A stretch of 33,498 nt of DNA from Caenispirillum salinarum AK4 (GCF_000315795.1 NZ_ANHY01000027.1:1-33498); one strand, 5' to 3'. Shown: positions 1 through 8,145, numbered from the stretch's first letter. Notes: generated from the letters alone by a model not told the origin. Numbers and translations are program-made.

Positions 1-260
1 CGGCCGTAACTACGTTTGAAGGTGGGGAGGCCGGACGCTTACGATGCCCGTTCCCGAGGCTCATTTGTCGGAACCACCTGCAAGCCTACATCAGGGTCCG
101 AAGAACCCTGCTAAGCTGACACGTACCTGCGTCTCTATTATTGCAGCCCGCTCGATGCCTTCCGCTGCCTCTGCGGTACACCTCGCCTCGTGCGAAATCG
201 AATGCAGATCAGAGAACCGCCCTTTGCGCTGAACATGGCGCCCTACAATTTGGAAGTCCT
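1..260. other. Left-edge stretch without a supported gene
   Basis: No reading frame here has a convincing start, ribosome binding site or recognisable protein motif. A short open frame exists on the plus strand but its translation resembles nothing I know. Given the ABC-ATPase scrap just to the right, this is probably decayed sequence. Confidence 0.4.
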
Positions 261-262
261 GC

Positions 263-345
263 GTGGCGCCATTGCCCCCGTGCCGGGCTATGAATCCCGA
301 TGTGCTGCTCTTCGATGAGCCGACAAGGGCACTGCGCCCGGGAAT
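263..345 (+). pseudogene. Fragment of an ABC-transporter ATPase (Walker B region)
   Basis: From the ATG at 290 the plus strand reads MNPDVLLFDEPTRALRPG. This closely matches the Walker B and D-loop stretch of polar amino-acid or glutamine-type ABC ATPases (usually MNPDVLLFDEPTSALDPE). The codons just before it (from about 263) read like a degraded version of the preceding helix. No Walker A or signature motif is present, and the frame loses resemblance after about 345. I infer a roughly 25-residue relic of a transporter gene. The match rests on one short motif. Confidence 0.45.
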
Positions 346-429
346 TATTTCGGCTGATATTTCTTTCTCAGCGATAGCGTTCAGACCAGAATCGGACGGT
401 ACGTGAGGTTTTCCGGGAGCACTCGACCA

Positions 430-1002
430 ATGGAGCAGGACGGTATCGAAACAGCAATGCTTGAGGAATTTGAAGCGCTTGATTTCGGAGATCAGCGTGC
501 CCAGCTCATTGCCGGCCGGATAGTAGTCGCTGATTGGCCTCTCTCCGACGAAGAAGGGATACTTACGGCAACGCTCGCGGAACTGATCGGCACCGGCCTA
601 CGCCGCTGCCCAGGTGCTTCTTGTCGCCTCGCCCTCCGAATTGGTCTTCGTATTCGAGGAAAGCAGGGTCGTCGCGGGCGGGATAGCTATCTCACCCCGA
701 CTTTGACAATCCAGTGCCATAGTGGAAACGGCGATTGGACGCCCATTGTTGTCGTCGAGGTTCTATCAGGGGCTGAGCGACGGGACGATGTTCTCGAGAA
801 GATCGAGGAATACAAGTCTATTCCCACGGTCGCCGACATTTTGATCTTCGGCGCCCGGGAGATGTCAGCGTCACACCATCGTCGTGACAAGGGCATCTGG
901 CTGAGCGCCTGCCGCATCACCCGGCCAACTGACATACTTTCCCTTGAACAGTGGTCAATTGAACTTAGGCTTTCCCAGATATATCAGGATCTGAGCACAT
1001 AG
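430..1002 (+). CDS. Uma2-family (DUF820) putative PD-(D/E)xK nuclease
   Basis: About 190 residues if started at the ATG at 430. A GTG at 403 or an ATG at 460 are alternatives, and GGGAG at 414-418 is the only nearby Shine-Dalgarno-like run. The C-terminal half carries the Uma2 signature: a TP-x-LTI strand, then PIVVVEVLSG, then a D...K..EY segment and a final hydrophobic strand (VADILIFG). Uma2 proteins are restriction-endonuclease-like and abundant in cyanobacteria and some proteobacteria; their role is poorly defined. Oddly, the strand that usually reads PDvvv reads PT here, so the first acidic active-site residue appears substituted. The protein may be inactive or the family assignment loose. 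It stands alone with no operon partner. Confidence 0.6.
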   Translation: MEQDGIETAMLEEFEALDFGDQRAQLIAGRIVVADWPLSDEEGILTATLAELIGTGLRRCPGASCRLALRIGLRIRGKQGRRGRDSYLTPTLTIQCHSGNGDWTPIVVVEVLSGAERRDDVLEKIEEYKSIPTVADILIFGAREMSASHHRRDKGIWLSACRITRPTDILSLEQWSIELRLSQIYQDLST

Positions 1003-1394
1003 ACATCGCTTGATGAAGCGCGGATAGATTTTCCCAAATAATCTTCTTCCCTCTTTATCTTCGATTCACCGCGTCCGTGCGAAATATCTGAGAGTTAGGC
1101 CGTGTACTCATAAGCGGTCTTCACAGCGCCCCCTGATGCCTGGTTCAATTTTGGCGTTGCGAAAGCGGCTTCCGGCAATGCCGATTCCTGTTCTGCGGCG
1201 AACGGCGAACGGCGAACGGCGAACGGCGAACGGCTGGGCTTCGGCCGAAGAGCGGGAAGTTGCAACTGCTGAACGCGCTGCTGAAATCGATGAATCCGCT
1301 TGGTAGCGGAAAAAGCTGGTGTGCCCTTGTCGCCGGCTTGAAAAAGCGTATCTCCTCTCTGTGTGATAGTTGAAACACAGAGAGAGACGAGGCC
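1003..1394. other. Intergenic stretch with a heptamer tandem repeat
   Basis: About 390 bases between two plus-strand genes. Apart from the short tandem repeat near 1200 I see no gene. An antisense frame over this stretch is repeat-driven and looks spurious. Confidence 0.4.
1197..1234. repeat. Tandem heptamer repeat, AACGGCG, nearly 5 units
   Basis: From 1201 the unit AACGGCG occurs four times in perfect register followed by AACGGC, with a partial unit before it. It lies in non-coding sequence about 160 bases upstream of the next gene. The period is not a multiple of three. Confidence 0.85.
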
Positions 1395-1772
1395 ATGAGA
1401 TCAGTTAGTATTTATGATGTGGAAAAGGTTCGGGAGTTCCTCTCTCTCGCGCAGGGAAAATCAAGGGCGCGAGTTATTTCTGACGAAGACCTTCTTAGGG
1501 TTTCAGGAGAGGCGGAAAATCTTCTAGAAGCGATCGGTGTTCCAAAAGCATGTAGAATAGGCTTGGTCGTCGACGTCCGTACAGATGGCTACAGTGTTGG
1601 TCCCTGGGTGGCCATATGCTCGTTCGCCACCCTTAGGCGGTTCCGTGACGGATGGCGCCTGATCGCTTGCCACCGTTGCCTTAACTCGGACCGTGGCGGC
1701 TGGAAACTCCGCGGGCTACACGACAAAGCAATTGCCGGAATCTCAAGGTCCGTGAAGGCCCGCTGGCGCTAG
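1395..1772 (+). CDS. Hypothetical protein, 125 aa
   Basis: Starts at ATG 1395 behind a purine-rich run (GAGAGAGACGAGG, 1380-1392) that can serve as a ribosome binding site. The translation is soluble, begins with a charged helix (SIYDVEKVREFLSLAQGKSRARV) and has a C-terminal half rich in Arg and Trp. No transmembrane segment or signal peptide is visible and I do not recognise the family. It stands alone, between a repeat-bearing intergenic region and an IS256 remnant. Confidence 0.5.
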   Translation: MRSVSIYDVEKVREFLSLAQGKSRARVISDEDLLRVSGEAENLLEAIGVPKACRIGLVVDVRTDGYSVGPWVAICSFATLRRFRDGWRLIACHRCLNSDRGGWKLRGLHDKAIAGISRSVKARWR

Positions 1773-1984
1773 CCGCAAGGGTTTTGTAGCCGGCCGTTAA
1801 GAGTTGACGGGCCGTTATACGTTCTTGGCTATTGCAGAGTTTTCTGCTTCGGTGAGCTTGGTGACCATTTCTAGGCGCGTAGATGGGGAGCGCCTATCGC
1901 GCTGCTGTGATACGGGCCGCCGTGCCATTCACGCGAGCTACGGCGGAACGCGGGCGACGGCCTGAGAAGGAGGTGACGTATCGT
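1773..1984. other. Spacer before the IS256 remnant
   Basis: No gene is supported here. The sequence GAGAAGGAGGTG near 1964-1976 resembles a ribosome binding site, but no convincing coding frame follows it. The insertion element seems to begin at about 1985. Confidence 0.3.
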
Positions 1985-2995
1985 GGAGGTGTCTTACGCC
2001 TTCCACATCTCCCGCGAAGGAGTGATACGCCATGACCGACGATACCGTTGTCGCCCTGCGCCAGCCAGGGGAAACCGACGATCCGCTGACCGAGATTCTG
2101 CGCGCCGGGCGCGGCAGCTATTGGCACAAGCCGTGGAGGCGGAGGTCGTCGCCATGCTTGCCGAGCATGAACACCTGACGACGGAAGACGGCCGCCGGCG
2201 CCTGGTCCGTCACGGCCACGGCCCGGAGCGCGAGATCCTGACGGGCATCGGTCCCGTTCCCGTGCGACGGCCGAAGGTCCGCGACCGCGGCCCCGATGGA
2301 GTAGGCCGCATTCGCTTCACCTCTGTCATCCTGCCGCGGTTCGCCCGGCGCACGCGGTCCATCGACGCTGTCCTCCCGGCGCTCTACCTGCGCAGCCTGT
2401 CGAGCGGCGATTTCCAGGACGCCGTTGAGGCGTTGCTCGCTGGCAGCGTGACCTGACGGCCCGGCAGTACGTCTACATCTGGGCTGACGGCGTCAACCTC
2501 CAGGGCCGCCTGGAGGACGAGAAGCAATGCATTCTCGTCATCATCGGCGCCACGCCGGAGGGCCGCAAGGAGTTGGTCGGCTTCCAGGCGGGCTTCCGCG
2601 AGAGCGCGCAGAGCTGGAGGGAACTGCTGAACGACATCAAGGGGCGGCCTCGCCAAGGGGCGAAACTCGCCATCGGCGACGGCGCGGTGCGATTCTGGAA
2701 GGCACGCGACGAGGTCTATCCCGGCGCCCGTCATCAGCGCTGCTGGGTGCACAAGACGGCCAACGTCCTCAACAAGCTGCCGAAATCACGTCAGAGGGCG
2801 GCCAAGGAGGACCTCCACGCCATCTGGATGGCCGACGGCCTCACCGAAGCCGAGGCCGCCATGAACACCTTCGAGGCAAAGTACGGCGCGAAGTACCCCC
2901 AAGCCGTCGGCTGCCTGATGAAGGACCGCGTCTCTCTCCTGGCCTGTTAGGACTTCCCGGCCGAGTACTGGCAGCACGTGAGAACCAGCATCCAG
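1985..2995 (+). pseudogene. Broken IS256-family transposase (mutator type)
   Basis: The original start is probably ATG 2032 (MTDDTVVALRQPGETDDPLTEILR) with AAGGAG at 2017-2022. A one-base loss near 2108 shifts the frame into ARQLLAQAVEAEVVAMLAEH, which runs to a stop at 2454-2456. About 30 codons are then missing, and the protein resumes as RDLTARQYVYIWADGVNLQG and continues through KLAIGDGAVRFWKA and HQRCWVHKTANVLNKLPKS. An in-frame TAG follows LLAC at 2948-2950, where the family reads LLAFYDFPAE. The match stops after HVRTS at about 2990, before the catalytic Glu region. The aspartates in YIWADG and IGDGA remain. A partner terminal repeat was not found, so the right end of the element is lost. 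This transposase belongs to a different IS256 subgroup from the copy near 10 kb. Confidence 0.85.
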
Positions 2996-3396
2996 GCGAA
3001 CGACGCCGACCAATCCGCCGCCGCATGATCACGCCGTCACCCAACATTGGTCATAGCTCCATTCACGCACCCGCCGGCGGTTAGGGGTCCCCTGAATGTG
3101 CAGGAATCGCCCCCTCTCTCCGATCGCGAAAAGTTCAATATTAGCAGCTGTCTGCGAGTGATCGTGACGTGCGGCCGACTTCACCCACATGGGGTGATGA
3201 CGGCCCCCGCTCACGATTTTCCGCTGGTGCCGCACGCTGCCGCACGCTGCCGCTCGCTGCATGGTCGCGTCATCACGACATCGGGCGGCCGGACGCCGGC
3301 AAGTAGCTGCTGCGTCCCCACGACAAAACGCGACGGAACTGGTGCTCCTATACATCATTTCCGCTACCGGCTTTACTTTTCCATGCTCTGATTAAG
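2996..3396. other. Non-coding stretch between IS256 remnant and excisionase-like gene
   Basis: About 400 bases without a supported gene. It contains a decamer repeated three times (CGCACGCTGC, CGCACGCTGC, CGCTCGCTGC; 3231-3260) and a small inverted repeat TCACCC/GGGTGA (3181-3186 and 3192-3197). The end of this stretch should hold the promoter of the following recombination module. A run of lower GC, with candidate -35/-10-like bases, lies between 3345 and 3396, but I cannot fix a promoter. Confidence 0.4.
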
Positions 3397-3431
3397 ATCA
3401 TATGAAGAACAAACGGAGTCTTCATATGATC
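3397..3431. promoter_or_regulatory. Perfect 12-bp inverted repeat over the start of the HTH gene (putative operator)
   Basis: GATCATATGAAG at 3397-3408 is the exact reverse complement of CTTCATATGATC at 3420-3431, with an 11-base spacer. The right arm contains the ATG at 3426 and the left arm contains an alternative ATG at 3402. A dimeric DNA-binding protein could block transcription or start here. As RNA, the hairpin could hide the start codon. Autoregulation by the gene product is inference. Confidence 0.7.
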
Positions 3432-3608
3432 AAATCAATCGAAGATCTGCTCACCATACCAGAGGTCGCCGAACACTGTCGCGTCGGCGAACGGACGGTG
3501 CGCTGTTGGATAGCGCAGCCGGGCGGTTTGCGGGCTATCCGCATCGGCCGGCTCGTGCGGATCCGCGAGTCGGACCTTCGCCACTTCTTGCGACAGCGCT
3601 CCAGATGA
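3426..3608 (+). CDS. Small HTH protein, excisionase/MerR-like (putative Xis)
   Basis: About 60 residues from ATG 3426; a start at 3402 would add eight residues. The protein reads SIEDLLTIPEVAEHCRVGERTVRCWI, then LRAIRIGRLVRIRESDLRHFL. This is the winged-helix fold of the excisionase/HTH_17 family: helix-turn-helix at residues 8-28, then a basic wing. Such proteins bend DNA beside tyrosine recombinases and bias them to excision, or act as repressors. Two tyrosine recombinase genes follow directly on the same strand, which supports a recombination-directionality role. The start codon lies in an inverted repeat, suggesting self-control. Confidence 0.75.
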   Translation: MIKSIEDLLTIPEVAEHCRVGERTVRCWIAQPGGLRAIRIGRLVRIRESDLRHFLRQRSR

Positions 3609-3639
3609 CCTTGCGCGTCCCCCAGTCTCCGAAGCCGAA

Positions 3640-3681
3640 GAGCGCCCGCGCGGGCGGGGCAAGTGCCCCGCACGGGCGCTC
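3640..3681. promoter_or_regulatory. Two-part hairpin between the HTH gene and first recombinase
   Basis: The outer stem is GAGCGCCCG (3640-3648) with CGGGCGCTC (3673-3681). The inner stem is GCGGGGC (3654-3660) with GCCCCGC (3665-3671) around an AAGT loop. No T-run follows, so it is not a standard terminator. It may be a processing, attenuation or protein-binding structure ahead of the recombinase ribosome binding site at about 3690. Confidence 0.55.
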
Positions 3682-3699
3682 AAGACAACGGAGATTTTC

Positions 3700-5475
3700 A
3701 TGACCGCGATGTTCCGAGACTACGCCACGCTCGCCGACATCTACCGCGCAATCGAGCAGGACAAGACCCTGGCTCCCGACGCCCGCCGCCGGATGCTGAG
3801 CGATATCCGGACGTTTGGCCGGTGGATCGACGCGCCGCTGGAGGCAATCTGCTGCAATGGCGGATGGTTCCGTCGGACGACGAAAAACCTGCATCACGCG
3901 CGCCTCGGCGTGACGCGCGGGCGCTTCAACAACGTCATGAGCACGGTCCGCCGAGCGGTGCAGCAAGCCTCCGGACGGCGTGAGCATGCCGCCGCGCCGA
4001 CACCGATCCCGGAGTGCTGGCAGGCCGCGATCAGCATGGTCGACGGCACCTGGATGAAAGGACGGGTGGCGCAACTCGCTCGCTTCTGCGCCGACGCCGG
4101 CCTCGGGCCGGATGACGTCGACGCGTCGACGTTCGACGCCTTCGTGGCGGCCAAGGCCTGCGGTGACCGACGTGTCTCGGCCGACCCGAAGACGGCGGTC
4201 GGAAAGATCCGCGACGCCTGGAACCGGGCGGCCACTGCGGTCCCGGAGTGGCCGTATACGCCCGTCGCCAAACCGCCGCCGGTCCGGCAGGTCTGCGTGC
4301 CGCTGCCGCCGAAAATGGAGGCCGAGTGGGAGCAGTTTGCGGCGGCCGAAGGCAACCGGCGCACGCACCTGCATGCGAGCCGCGGCGACCTGCGCCGCCG
4401 GTATCTCGTGGAGGACCCGGACGCTGAGTCACCGGAAACCGCTGACGACCTTAAACCCCTTCAGGGATCGACGTTGAACAAGCTGAAGGAGGCCCTACAG
4501 CAAACGGTCTCCGCCGTCATTGCGCTTGAGCCGGAGGATTCCGCTCATCTTAGCCTGACGACCGCCGCCTCACCGTACGGAGCGGATGTCCTTTTGGAAT
4601 GGCTGGAAGCCCGCGGCATCGAGCCCTCGGAGCGGCAGATTACATACTGTAAAAGCCTGAAAAGCATCAGGAAACGGCTGGGTCTTCTGACCGGTTTTGA
4701 CGAAAAGGAGTTTTCCCGGATCATCGCTGATTTCCAGGACGAAACAGGCGTGCAAACCGGGCGCATGACGGCGGCCAACCGGCGCCGGTTGGCGCAGTTC
4801 AACGACAGGCGTGTCCTTCAAACTTTTTTCGCCTGGCCGTACCGGCAGTTTGAGGACCTCGAACGGTCGCGGCGGGCCGGGCGGCCGGTTACAAAGGCGA
4901 AGGCGCGTTTGGCCGAAGTCGCGATCGCGCACCTGATCCTCTGCACACTGCCCGTCCGATCGCAGAATCTGAAGGCGATCGATCTTGACCGGCACATCAT
5001 CATGCCGGTCAAGCGAAACGGCCCCGGCGTGTTGTACTTCGACGGCCGCGAGGTCAAGAACAAGCGGGCGATCATGGCCGAACTGAACCCGGAAAAGATG
5101 GCCCTGCTCAAGGCCTATATCCGCCACTACCGCCCCGTGCTGGTCGGGAATAAAGACAACCGCTTTCTCTTTGGCGGTCGAACGAACCGCTCGCCGCTGG
5201 CAAGCCTGCCCCGTCGGCTCACGCGCACCGTCTGGCGTCTTCTTGGGCTTGAAGTAACGGCGCACTTCTATCGGCACCTGATGTCCACAATCCTGTTCCG
5301 CTCTTCTCCGCGAGACTACCGGACTGTCCAAGGGCTCCTCGGGCACGCCCGGGGAAGCGAAAGCACCGAGATGGACGCGGAGTTCGAGGTCGAGTATGCC
5401 GCGCGCGAGCTTCATCGAGCGATTGAAGAAATTGACGCGAGGGCCGCCCGGAAGCGCACGAGGAGATCACGATGA
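3700..5475 (+). CDS. Tyrosine recombinase/integrase-like protein, catalytic Tyr apparently replaced by Asp
   Basis: 591 residues from ATG 3700, with GGAG at 3690-3693. The N-terminal half is long and diverged (presumed core-binding and arm regions). The catalytic domain lies in the last 200 residues: Arg in LPVRSQNL (R420), Lys in EVKNKRAI, HFYRH (H522, R525) and LLGH (H549). Ten residues after that last His, related integrases (pattern LGHKS..TTTSFY) carry the nucleophilic Tyr. Here the position is Asp559, codon GAC at 5374-5376, one base from TAC. The protein may therefore bind DNA without cleaving it, or use another Tyr nearby (one in EVEYAAREL). Its stop overlaps the next gene's start by 4 bases (ATGA), so the two recombinases are probably co-translated. 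Confidence 0.85.
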   Translation: MTAMFRDYATLADIYRAIEQDKTLAPDARRRMLSDIRTFGRWIDAPLEAICCNGGWFRRTTKNLHHARLGVTRGRFNNVMSTVRRAVQQASGRREHAAAPTPIPECWQAAISMVDGTWMKGRVAQLARFCADAGLGPDDVDASTFDAFVAAKACGDRRVSADPKTAVGKIRDAWNRAATAVPEWPYTPVAKPPPVRQVCVPLPPKMEAEWEQFAAAEGNRRTHLHASRGDLRRRYLVEDPDAESPETADDLKPLQGSTLNKLKEALQQTVSAVIALEPEDSAHLSLTTAASPYGADVLLEWLEARGIEPSERQITYCKSLKSIRKRLGLLTGFDEKEFSRIIADFQDETGVQTGRMTAANRRRLAQFNDRRVLQTFFAWPYRQFEDLERSRRAGRPVTKAKARLAEVAIAHLILCTLPVRSQNLKAIDLDRHIIMPVKRNGPGVLYFDGREVKNKRAIMAELNPEKMALLKAYIRHYRPVLVGNKDNRFLFGGRTNRSPLASLPRRLTRTVWRLLGLEVTAHFYRHLMSTILFRSSPRDYRTVQGLLGHARGSESTEMDAEFEVEYAARELHRAIEEIDARAARKRTRRSR

Positions 5476-6914
5476 CGACCAAAGATCGAGGAATGAAGCG
5501 GAAGCCGTTCGCCGCGTGGCCGGCGGATCTGCAAGCACGCTGGCAGGGAAAGGAGCATTTAATGAACATGAGCCAGCCGTCGCGCCAGCGGTGTCTCCGC
5601 ACGGCTGAGTTGCTCCTCGGCATGACGCTGGTCCCGCCGTCGGCCGAGGTGTGGCAGGCCTTCACGGCCGTTCTCGCGTCAAAGTACGCCCCGTCTACGG
5701 TGAAGACATACCTGATCGATGCAAGCTATGCGGTCCGGATCCTGTGGCCCGAGGATGATTGGGCGTGGCTCGTTGCGCAGCTTCGCAACCGGAAACGCCA
5801 GGCTGCGCCGGACTCCAGCACTGATATCGCTCGAGCGTCTTGGCCGGCGGCGTGGGAGGCGGCCTGGCAAGCGGCGGTAGCACCTCCGGACGGGGCATCC
5901 CGGCGCCGGCGCCTGCGCCGAATCTACAGAAGCGGCGACGCGGAGGCTGCCGCGGCTCAGACCGACGGCGAAAGCCGCGGCGATCACAACAGGTCGCCTC
6001 GACGGTGGAGCCCGCCTTTCCGCCGGCGGGTCATCCGCGGCGCCAACAGCTATCTCACGTTTCTCCGTGCCGACGGTCGAGCACTCGAAGTCACGCGGGC
6101 CAACATCGACGGCTACGTCGGCGAACTCGAAACACGCGGGCTGAGTGATCATTCGATCGCCATGCACATCGAGGAGATCGCTCTTCTCATGAAAACAGTC
6201 GTCGCGCCACAGGAGGACTGGAGCTGGCTCCAGGGCTTTGCCGAAGCCCTCAAGGCCGCGGCCAAGACGCGTCGCGGCAAGGCGGCACGGATCGTCTCCG
6301 TATCGGATCTGACCGCGCTCGCGGAGACGATGATGGCGGAAGCGCGCGCCGGCGTCGGTGGCGTTCAGGATGCCATCAGATTCCGCGACGGGCTGCTGAT
6401 CGGTTACCTTGCTCTTATGGGCAACCGGCTTCGGAATATAAGCGAGATGGCCCTGGGCACGACCGTCGAGACACAGGGCGAGACAATCCGCGTCACGTTT
6501 GAAGGGACCAAGAACGGCAGCCGCTGGTCCGCGCCGTGGCCTGCCAAGTTCGAGCAAGCTTTCTGGGACTACGTGACTGTCTACCGGCCGCTGCTGGGGC
6601 CACAGGACGATGCACTTTGGACCGCTCGCGACGGCTTTGGCATGACCTATGGCGCGCTCAGTCGACGGATTGGCGACATCACCTTCGCAAGGATCGGCCG
6701 GCGGGTGTCACCGCACCTCTTCCGCGACTGTATCGCAACCCAGGCCCAGCGGATCAGCCCGGAAGCGGTGCGTCCGGCGGCCAAACTGCTCGGACACAGC
6801 GAGCGCGTTCTTGACTTGCACTACGGCCACGCGGAGTGCGTCGAGGCCTCGAAGGCGCTCGAGGGAGTCATCGGCGCCATGGTGCCGCCCCGGTTGTCGA
6901 GACGCGTCCGGTAG
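5472..6914 (+). CDS. Tyrosine recombinase (integrase), complete catalytic set
   Basis: 480 residues, start ATG 5472 overlapping the upstream stop; MNMSQPSRQR further in is an alternative start. An N-terminal SAM-like domain (about 40-260) contains an Arg-rich, low-complexity insert near 140-180. The catalytic domain has Arg in GNRLRNISEM, Lys in GTKNGS, HLFR near 414-417, LLGH near 441 and Tyr451 in LHYGHA, so the Arg-Lys-His-Arg-His-Tyr set is complete. With the upstream partner it forms a two-recombinase operon behind an excisionase-like gene. Such groups move integrative elements or resolve plasmid multimers. The intact enzyme may supply cleavage for both; that is inference. Confidence 0.88.
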   Translation: MTTKDRGMKRKPFAAWPADLQARWQGKEHLMNMSQPSRQRCLRTAELLLGMTLVPPSAEVWQAFTAVLASKYAPSTVKTYLIDASYAVRILWPEDDWAWLVAQLRNRKRQAAPDSSTDIARASWPAAWEAAWQAAVAPPDGASRRRRLRRIYRSGDAEAAAAQTDGESRGDHNRSPRRWSPPFRRRVIRGANSYLTFLRADGRALEVTRANIDGYVGELETRGLSDHSIAMHIEEIALLMKTVVAPQEDWSWLQGFAEALKAAAKTRRGKAARIVSVSDLTALAETMMAEARAGVGGVQDAIRFRDGLLIGYLALMGNRLRNISEMALGTTVETQGETIRVTFEGTKNGSRWSAPWPAKFEQAFWDYVTVYRPLLGPQDDALWTARDGFGMTYGALSRRIGDITFARIGRRVSPHLFRDCIATQAQRISPEAVRPAAKLLGHSERVLDLHYGHAECVEASKALEGVIGAMVPPRLSRRVR

Positions 6915-6959
6915 CAGCGCCCGCGCGCAAGCCGTTCGGCTCCGTGGTCTCGGCTTGTG

Positions 6960-6999
6960 GCCGATCTGCCGCCCCGCCCTGGTGCGGCGGCAGATCGGC
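6960..6999. promoter_or_regulatory. 14-bp perfect hairpin downstream of the second recombinase
   Basis: GCCGATCTGCCGCC (6960-6973) pairs exactly with GGCGGCAGATCGGC (6986-6999) around a 12-base loop. It lies 46 bases after the recombinase stop and 31 bases before the next start. No T-tract follows. It may be a weak terminator, an RNA-stability element or a recombinase recognition site. Confidence 0.6.
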
Positions 7000-7030
7000 T
7001 GCTGCCGAGAACACCGGAGAAGCAAAAGCA

Positions 7031-7510
7031 ATGCAAAGAAAAATTAACATGGCGGCCTGGCGGACGGTCGACGTGCCGCTCGAAGCCGTGGCCGGCGCCG
7101 GGTGGCGCGCACTGAACAGCGTCGATCTTCAGATCGTCGCACTCCGCACGGCCTGGACTTTCGTCGCGACATCCAGAGCCTGTGGCCTACCGCGAGACGT
7201 CGCTGAAGCCATCAGCAACATCGTCGCCAATACGATCGCCGAGCGCCGTGGGGTCAAGCACTCGCGACACTGGAACCTGCTGATGCCCCCGTCGGAAGGA
7301 GCAGATCCTGACGATTTCCCAGTTGATCCTCTGGGCGTCGCCGTCTGGCCATGGCGCCAGCAGATCTTGGCTGCCGGCTGGGAAGCTGAGATCGCCGAAA
7401 AACCGTCGTTCATCGGGCCGGTTCTGCTGCTCGGGGTCTTCCCGAAGAGGGGTGCCGATGGAGCTCAACGGCAGCATGATTGCCGCGCTAATCGGGGGGC
7501 AGAACAATGA
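7031..7510 (+). CDS. Hypothetical protein, 159 aa
   Basis: Best start is ATG 7031 (MQRKINMAAWRTVDVPLEAV), about 12 bases after GGAGA; a second ATG follows at 7049. The open frame extends further upstream, but that part overlaps the integrase end and looks non-coding. The middle (ALNSVDLQIVALRTAWTFVATSRA, then VAEAISNIVANTIAERRG) is helical. I do not recognise the family, and the last 25 residues look irregular. It overlaps the next gene by 4 bases (ATGA at 7507), consistent with coupled translation in the recombinase operon. Confidence 0.55.
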   Translation: MQRKINMAAWRTVDVPLEAVAGAGWRALNSVDLQIVALRTAWTFVATSRACGLPRDVAEAISNIVANTIAERRGVKHSRHWNLLMPPSEGADPDDFPVDPLGVAVWPWRQQILAAGWEAEIAEKPSFIGPVLLLGVFPKRGADGAQRQHDCRANRGAEQ

Positions 7511-7806
7511 CCGATGGCACGAAGGAACTGGCGGCGCTCGGGCGCCTCGTGAGAATCGCTCAGAGCGACACAGGCCAGAGCCGCCGGGTCGCGAACTTCC
7601 TGCTTTCATGGTGGAACGCGCAGTCCTGCGGCGGTTTCGATATGACCGATCTCTGGTCCGTCGACCGGGCGATCGCGGACGACATGCTCGTGGTCTTCCG
7701 GATGATCATGACCTTCCGGATCTACCCGACCGCTCTCGGCCATCAGGACGATTTCGCCGCGATCGTTGAACGCTGGCGGCCTGAGACTAAGGGGCCGCGC
7801 GAGTAA
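7507..7806 (+). CDS. Small conserved protein, resembling DUF7673
   Basis: 99 residues. The sequence LGRLVRIAQSDTGQSRRVANFLL, then GGFDMTDLWSVDRAIADDMLVVFRM and a final YPTALGHQDDFAAIVERWRP, matches my recollection of a small family found on proteobacterial plasmids and islands (DUF7673). Its function is unknown. Its start overlaps the upstream stop. It is probably accessory cargo of the mobile module; nothing shows a catalytic site. Confidence 0.65.
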   Translation: MTDGTKELAALGRLVRIAQSDTGQSRRVANFLLSWWNAQSCGGFDMTDLWSVDRAIADDMLVVFRMIMTFRIYPTALGHQDDFAAIVERWRPETKGPRE

Positions 7807-7932
7807 CCGAATGTCATGGCACCGGCATCGCGGCCACCGGCCGTGGTGCCGGTGGATCATGTCCCAATAGGAGCCAGCCAGCTTCCTTTTGCTTCCGCAC
7901 TACATCGCCGAACCAGAAAACGGACCCCCGCA

Positions 7933-8139
7933 ATGTACACTCTGTCGATCGCCATTGATGACAATGGACGTCTGGACGTCGCCGCGACGTCCGTCGGACC
8001 AAGCGTTTCGCTCACGATCGTCCGAAACGGGATATGCACTGGAACCGCACGCATCGGTGATCCTGAAACGGCTACAGCCCTGCTTCAGATTCTGAGTAAG
8101 GTCATGGCGTACGTCGGCTGGGACAGTTCAGCCGAGTGA
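7933..8139 (+). CDS. Hypothetical protein, 68 aa
   Basis: From ATG 7933 the product reads MYTLSIAIDDNGRLDVAATS, followed by alternating strand-like segments (VSLTIVRNG, TGTARIGDPETATALLQIL). It looks like a small soluble beta-rich protein with a C-terminal helix. No clear Shine-Dalgarno is visible and I do not recognise it. An upstream in-frame ATG at 7816 would add 39 residues with poor protein character. It ends 7 bases before a parS-like palindrome. Confidence 0.45.
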   Translation: MYTLSIAIDDNGRLDVAATSVGPSVSLTIVRNGICTGTARIGDPETATALLQILSKVMAYVGWDSSAE

Positions 8140-8145
8140 GGTTCC

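Noticed and set aside
3426-6914. Recombinase-in-trio (RIT) element or integron
   Set aside because: There are only two recombinases plus an HTH gene, no third recombinase, and no attC-like cassette array. The hairpins at 3640 and 6960 lack the features of attC sites.
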